Shown piece by piece: positions 5,066 through 7,751 of a stretch of DNA of 7,751 nt (positions are counted from its first letter, which is position 1; the number at the start of each line of letters is the position of its first letter). Position numbers and translations under genes: made by a program. The notes under the pieces were generated by a model. That model made no database searches. It had not been told where the DNA came from and saw only the letters and a program-made list of their open reading frames with translations. This DNA is from Spirochaetia bacterium. GTDB taxonomy: Bacteria; Spirochaetota; Spirochaetia; Treponematales; Rectinemataceae. Where the stretch lies: the NCBI GenBank assembly GCA_021286925.1, contig JAJTBL010000076.1:1-7751 (forward strand), written 5' to 3'.

Positions 5066-5857
5066 TTAATCATGACCGCCGCGCAGGCGCTTAAGGGCTT
5101 TGATATCGAGGATGATGATCTGCCGTCCTTCAAATGCAATGATGTTTTTTTTCGCGAGGTTCCCAAGTTCACGAGAGAGGCTTGGGCGGGCGACGCCGAA
5201 GAGTTCAGCCAGCCGCTCGCGGTTAGCCTCGGTGGTAATGGTTGCGGATCCCGACAGCTCAAAGCGCCGGATCAACCAGTCTGCCAGCTTTTCCCGCAGG
5301 GTTCCGAACTGAGCCGACCGGAGCTTTTCTGTCAAGAATTGTAATTTAGCACCCGTTTCTGCCAGCAGGGCTTCCATGACCGGCTGATGGAGCATGGCAA
5401 TTGCAATCAAGGTGTCTTTGCCTAGAACCGCGACCCTGCAGTCGGTTTTTGCGAAAACGCTGACCGGGAGAACCTGATCAGGTGAAAAGAGGATTGCCGT
5501 TGCAAAGGCTTCAGGAGCCTTAAAGCTTTCAACCCTGACAATCTTCCCCTCATCGCTGATCATTTCAGCCCACGCTTCGCCCTGAATCAAAACAAAGATC
5601 GAAGAATATTTGCAGCCGGCGAGCAGAATACTCTCATTTGTATTGAAATGCAGGAAAGAAACCTTCCGCCCTGCGAGATTTTCAGCGAGTTGTGCCGGCT
5701 CGATGCCTGAAAAAAGAGAGCAACCCGCGAGAAGGGCCAAATCGCGCACATCCATATACGGGTTATTTTCGGCTGAATTGTGCTGGTTGTCCAGAAGCGT
5801 TATAGAGGGAATTTGATCAGCGGGAAATTTGCGTGCAATACCGTACATCCGATTCAT
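5066..5857 (-). CDS. Crp/Fnr-family transcriptional regulator
   Basis: This 263-residue regulator has an N-terminal cyclic-nucleotide-binding-like beta barrel (about 44-145), a long dimer helix (about 155-195) and a C-terminal winged helix. The recognition region is ANRERLAELFGVARPSLSRE (211-230), followed by LGNLAKKNIIAFEGRQIIIL (231-250). The cAMP phosphate-binding cassette of true CRP (FGE-x-AL...RSA) is absent: the equivalent stretch is FKAPEAFATAILFSPDQVLP (112-131). The Fe-S cysteines of FNR are also absent (only C46, C82 and C140 are present). The ligand is thus unknown. The start at 5857 is preferred because AGAGGGGG precedes it on the minus strand, although the family-like part begins near M35 (5755), giving an unusual extension of about 35 residues. 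It is divergent from the transporter, separated by 62 bases with two dyads, so it probably regulates that gene and itself. Its stop lies 47 bases from that of nudC, facing it. Confidence 0.92.
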   Translation of the reverse strand: MNRMYGIARKFPADQIPSITLLDNQHNSAENNPYMDVRDLALLAGCSLFSGIEPAQLAENLAGRKVSFLHFNTNESILLAGCKYSSIFVLIQGEAWAEMISDEGKIVRVESFKAPEAFATAILFSPDQVLPVSVFAKTDCRVAVLGKDTLIAIAMLHQPVMEALLAETGAKLQFLTEKLRSAQFGTLREKLADWLIRRFELSGSATITTEANRERLAELFGVARPSLSRELGNLAKKNIIAFEGRQIIILDIKALKRLRGGHD

Positions 5858-5874
5858 TGCGCCCCCTCTTGCAT

Positions 5875-5891
5875 GCGCCTTAATCAGGCGC
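5875..5891. promoter_or_regulatory. Dyad in the divergent control region
   Basis: GCGCCT (5875-5880) and AGGCGC (5886-5891) are perfect 6-base inverted arms around TAATC. It starts 18 bases from the regulator's start codon and 5 bases before the 16-base palindrome. It is a candidate operator or leader hairpin. Confidence 0.5.
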
Positions 5892-5895
5892 TAGG

Positions 5896-5911
5896 CTGTT
5901 CTGCAGAACAG
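5896..5911. promoter_or_regulatory. Perfect 16-base palindrome, likely operator for the divergent pair
   Basis: CTGTTCTGCAGAACAG is fully self-complementary. It lies between the Crp/Fnr-type gene and the transporter and overlaps the first bases of the transporter's Shine-Dalgarno sequence. Dimeric winged-helix regulators bind such dyads, so the neighbouring regulator is the natural candidate. A protein bound here could block initiation. In RNA it can fold as CUGUUC/GAACAG with loop UGCA. Confidence 0.6.
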
Positions 5912-5914
5912 GAG
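5910..5914 (+). promoter_or_regulatory. Ribosome site of the transporter gene
   Basis: AGGAG stands 5 bases before ATG 5920 and fixes that start. Its first two bases belong to the 16-base palindrome, so folding of the leader could reduce access to it. Confidence 0.75.
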
Positions 5915-5919
5915 ACCAT

Positions 5920-7326
5920 ATGGACTTTTCATGGAAAGTGATCATTGACGCCGGCCTGATTTCCGCTGCTCTTCTTCTGGCAACCCTCATCCGCTCCAAA
6001 GTCAGGTTCTTTCAGAAATACTTGATTCCCAACGCCCTGACGGCAGGCTTTCATTTACTGCCGCTGTATAACTATGTCCTTCCGCCGATTGGCTATTCCA
6101 AGAACGGGCTTGGCGATTTGGTGTATCACCTCCTCAACATCTCCTTTATCGCAATGTCCCTCCGCTCATCCCCGCCGAAAGTGAAGGGGCACAAGGGCGG
6201 CGGTGTCCTCGGTATGTCCTCGGGCATTCTCATGGGGTATGCTACCCAGGCGCTTCTGGGGCTTTTCCTCACCCTTCTTTTTATTCCCGCAGTTCATCCT
6301 GCTTTCGGACTGCATCTGCCGCTGGGTTTTGCTCTGGGGCCGGGGCAGGCCTATGCGATCGGAAAAGGCTGGGAAAGCATGGGCTTTGAAGGCGGCTCAT
6401 CCGTTGGTCTGGCTTTTGCAGCGATCGGCTATCTCTGGGCGTGTTTTGGCGGCGTCGTCCTGATCAACAAGGGAATACGAAAAGGCTGGGTGAGCGCCGA
6501 TGTCCTTTCAATGATGAAGAATACGGATGTTTTGCGCGGCACCATAGCGAAGGATGAAGAAAAACCGATTGGCGCCAGGCTGACAACCGATTCCGAAGCG
6601 ATCGACTCCTTCAGCTTTCATGTCGCGGCAGTCGTTGTCGTCTATTTTCTGTCCTTCCTTTTCCTGAAGGGGCTGACATTCCTGCTGAGCTTCGCGGGGA
6701 AAGCCGGCATGGATCTGGCGACCAACTTCTGGGGCATCAACTTCATTTTTTCTGCTATTATCGCCATTGTCATTCGCAAGCTCATAGACCGCTTTCATAT
6801 CGGCCATGTTTTTGATAATGAAACCCTGACGAGGATTTCGGGTTTTTCGGTGGATTACATGGTCGCGGGAGCTCTGGCAGCGATTTCTCTGGTGTTTATC
6901 GGGAAATACTGGCTGCCGCTTCTCATAATGTCAACGTTGTGTGGCATCATGGTTTTCATAACCGTTCCCTGGATGAGTTCACGCATGTTCCACGATTATC
7001 GATTTGAGCGGATGCTCATGCTCTATGGCGTTTCTACCGGTACGCTTTCAACCGGTCTTGCGCTGCTGCGTGTCATGGACCCGGAGTTCAAAACCAAGGT
7101 CTCATCTGATTACATGCTTTCGGCGGGGCTGACCTTTCTTTTGGCTATCCCCTTTATCCTATCGATAAACCTGCCGGCAAAGGCTTACGTGACAGGATCC
7201 ATGTCCTATTATTGGCTGATGATCGGGATAGCAGGGCTCTACCTTCTGTATGTGCTTGTCACCTATGCCATTCTCGCTCGGAAGAAGAGCTTCGCCAAGC
7301 CGCTCAAAATCTGGTATGAGGATTGA
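5920..7326 (+). CDS. Sodium:glutamate symporter-type transporter (GltS/ESS family)
   Basis: This 468-residue polytopic inner-membrane protein resembles the ESS family, in which GltS imports glutamate with sodium. Hydrophobic segments lie near 8-24, 38-55, 68-82, 95-125, 133-147, 161-183, 232-258, 270-287, 310-345, 370-385, 398-417 and 428-453. The internal inverted repeat typical of the fold is visible as two Gly-rich loops: GPGQAYAIGKGWE (140-152), equivalent to GGHGTGAAW in E. coli GltS, and GVSTGTLSTGLALLRVMDP (370-388). A hydrophilic link of about 45 residues (185-230) joins the halves. It is longer than the 401-residue E. coli protein. The first loop reads PGQAYAIG instead of GHGTGAAW, so the substrate may not be glutamate. 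Control probably comes from the divergent Crp/Fnr factor. The gene ends in TGA, 15 bases from the stop of the facing gene, and no terminator is visible. Confidence 0.85.
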   Translation: MDFSWKVIIDAGLISAALLLATLIRSKVRFFQKYLIPNALTAGFHLLPLYNYVLPPIGYSKNGLGDLVYHLLNISFIAMSLRSSPPKVKGHKGGGVLGMSSGILMGYATQALLGLFLTLLFIPAVHPAFGLHLPLGFALGPGQAYAIGKGWESMGFEGGSSVGLAFAAIGYLWACFGGVVLINKGIRKGWVSADVLSMMKNTDVLRGTIAKDEEKPIGARLTTDSEAIDSFSFHVAAVVVVYFLSFLFLKGLTFLLSFAGKAGMDLATNFWGINFIFSAIIAIVIRKLIDRFHIGHVFDNETLTRISGFSVDYMVAGALAAISLVFIGKYWLPLLIMSTLCGIMVFITVPWMSSRMFHDYRFERMLMLYGVSTGTLSTGLALLRVMDPEFKTKVSSDYMLSAGLTFLLAIPFILSINLPAKAYVTGSMSYYWLMIGIAGLYLLYVLVTYAILARKKSFAKPLKIWYED

Positions 7327-7341
7327 AGATCGAAGGTTACA

Positions 7342-7751
7342 CTAGTGCGGCATTTTCAGCAGAAGCTCGAGCGCGGACGCGTATTTTCGGCCCGACGTGT
7401 TCCTGTTTCTGAACCTGACCCGGTATACTTTCTTGCCGACATAAAACTCGAAAAAATTCCACTTGAGAACGCCGGGGCCTTCGATATCCTGACAGGGGAA
7501 TGAAGCGATTACGCTGCCGCTCCTGGCCAACTCGAGCCTGTCGGCTGTCAGCGTGAGCGTCCCTCGCCCGATTCGGCGCATGGTATCCATTCGCTTTCCT
7601 TCAAGCAGAATCGCGTCAGCATCCTGGAAAATGATTTTTTCAGGGTTTTTGCTGAATGTTTCCTGAATAAGCCGGGCAAGATGTTCGTGCTGCCAGAGAT
7701 CCCAGTTTTTCAGAGAACGGAAAAAATCGGGCGCGTCGGCAATTGGGCTCT
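7342..7751 (-). CDS. Partial protein of unknown function, cut by the right edge
   Basis: The frame is open from the window edge to TAG at 7342-7344, giving the last 135 residues. An internal Met at 7590 could give an 82-residue protein, but the preceding 53 codons are open and coding-like (WDLWQHEHLARLIQETFSKN, then PEKIIFQDADAILLEGKRMD), so the gene almost certainly starts outside the window. The last 85 residues are beta-rich with one C-terminal helix: GTLTLTADRLELARSGSVIA, then FEFYVGKKVYRVRFRN, ending ALELLLKMP. This pattern resembles a PH/GRAM-like domain, sometimes found as a membrane-lipid or protein-binding tail. I do not recognise the family and assign no function. It converges on the transporter gene, with 15 bases between stops. 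Confidence 0.7.
   Translation of the reverse strand, partial: SPIADAPDFFRSLKNWDLWQHEHLARLIQETFSKNPEKIIFQDADAILLEGKRMDTMRRIGRGTLTLTADRLELARSGSVIASFPCQDIEGPGVLKWNFFEFYVGKKVYRVRFRNRNTSGRKYASALELLLKMPH

Noticed and set aside
5896..5911. LexA (SOS) box: the palindrome fits CTG-N10-CAG
   Set aside because: The centre lacks the alternating AT of the gammaproteobacterial box, neither neighbour is a DNA-repair gene, and the adjacent regulator is a simpler explanation.
7327..7341. Bidirectional terminator between the two converging genes
   Set aside because: Only 15 bases with no inverted repeat; transcription must end inside one of the coding regions or by another mechanism.

Overview
The window holds seven complete protein-coding loci and the 3' part of an eighth, with mid-50s GC apart from an AT-rich first 90 bases. 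There is no transposase, phage gene, tRNA, rRNA or CRISPR array. The protein families and their style (long UPRT-type phosphoribosyltransferase, PduL, ESS-type glutamate transporter, divergent Crp/Fnr factor) suggest an anaerobic or fermentative bacterium. My impression is a spirochaete (Treponema/Spirochaeta-like), but that is recollection of family resemblance, not a search result.

Layout. (1) 1-90: AT-rich leader with three spaced TTxACGTA-like boxes and a possible promoter. (2) 91-2054, plus: a MerR-type regulator with a C-terminal cysteine cluster, overlapping by ATGA with an FGGY-family carbohydrate kinase. (3) 2055-2388: a 334-base gap with a near-identical 22-base repeat, two substantial hairpins, a weak promoter candidate and a dyad. 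(4) 2389-5018, plus: PduL-type phosphotransacylase, then a uracil phosphoribosyltransferase (UPRT)-like frame, then a NudC-type NADH pyrophosphatase starting 5 bases after the UPRT stop. (5) 5066-5857, minus: a Crp/Fnr-family regulator. (6) 5858-5919: a 62-base divergent control region with a 16-base perfect palindrome and a second dyad. (7) 5920-7326, plus: a GltS/ESS-family sodium:glutamate-type transporter. (8) 7342 to the right edge, minus: the end of a protein of unknown function.

The most striking feature is the UPRT-like gene. One 354-codon frame (3028-4092) is intact except for a single in-frame TGA at 3592-3594. That TGA falls between the two halves of the catalytic domain, with coding-quality sequence on both sides, no frameshift, no good restart site, and an inverted repeat beginning on the TGA itself. 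Candidate explanations are selenocysteine or another recoding event, a recent nonsense mutation, or a sequencing error. TGA is used as an ordinary stop by at least two neighbouring genes, so genome-wide reassignment is unlikely. The adjacent hairpin does not fit the usual bacterial SECIS geometry, so selenocysteine is only a hypothesis.

How the genes may work together (inference): the MerR factor probably controls the coupled sugar kinase. PduL would interconvert acyl-CoA and acyl-phosphate in fermentation. UPRT and NudC belong to nucleotide salvage and NAD(H) turnover. The Crp/Fnr factor probably controls the divergent transporter and itself through the palindrome.
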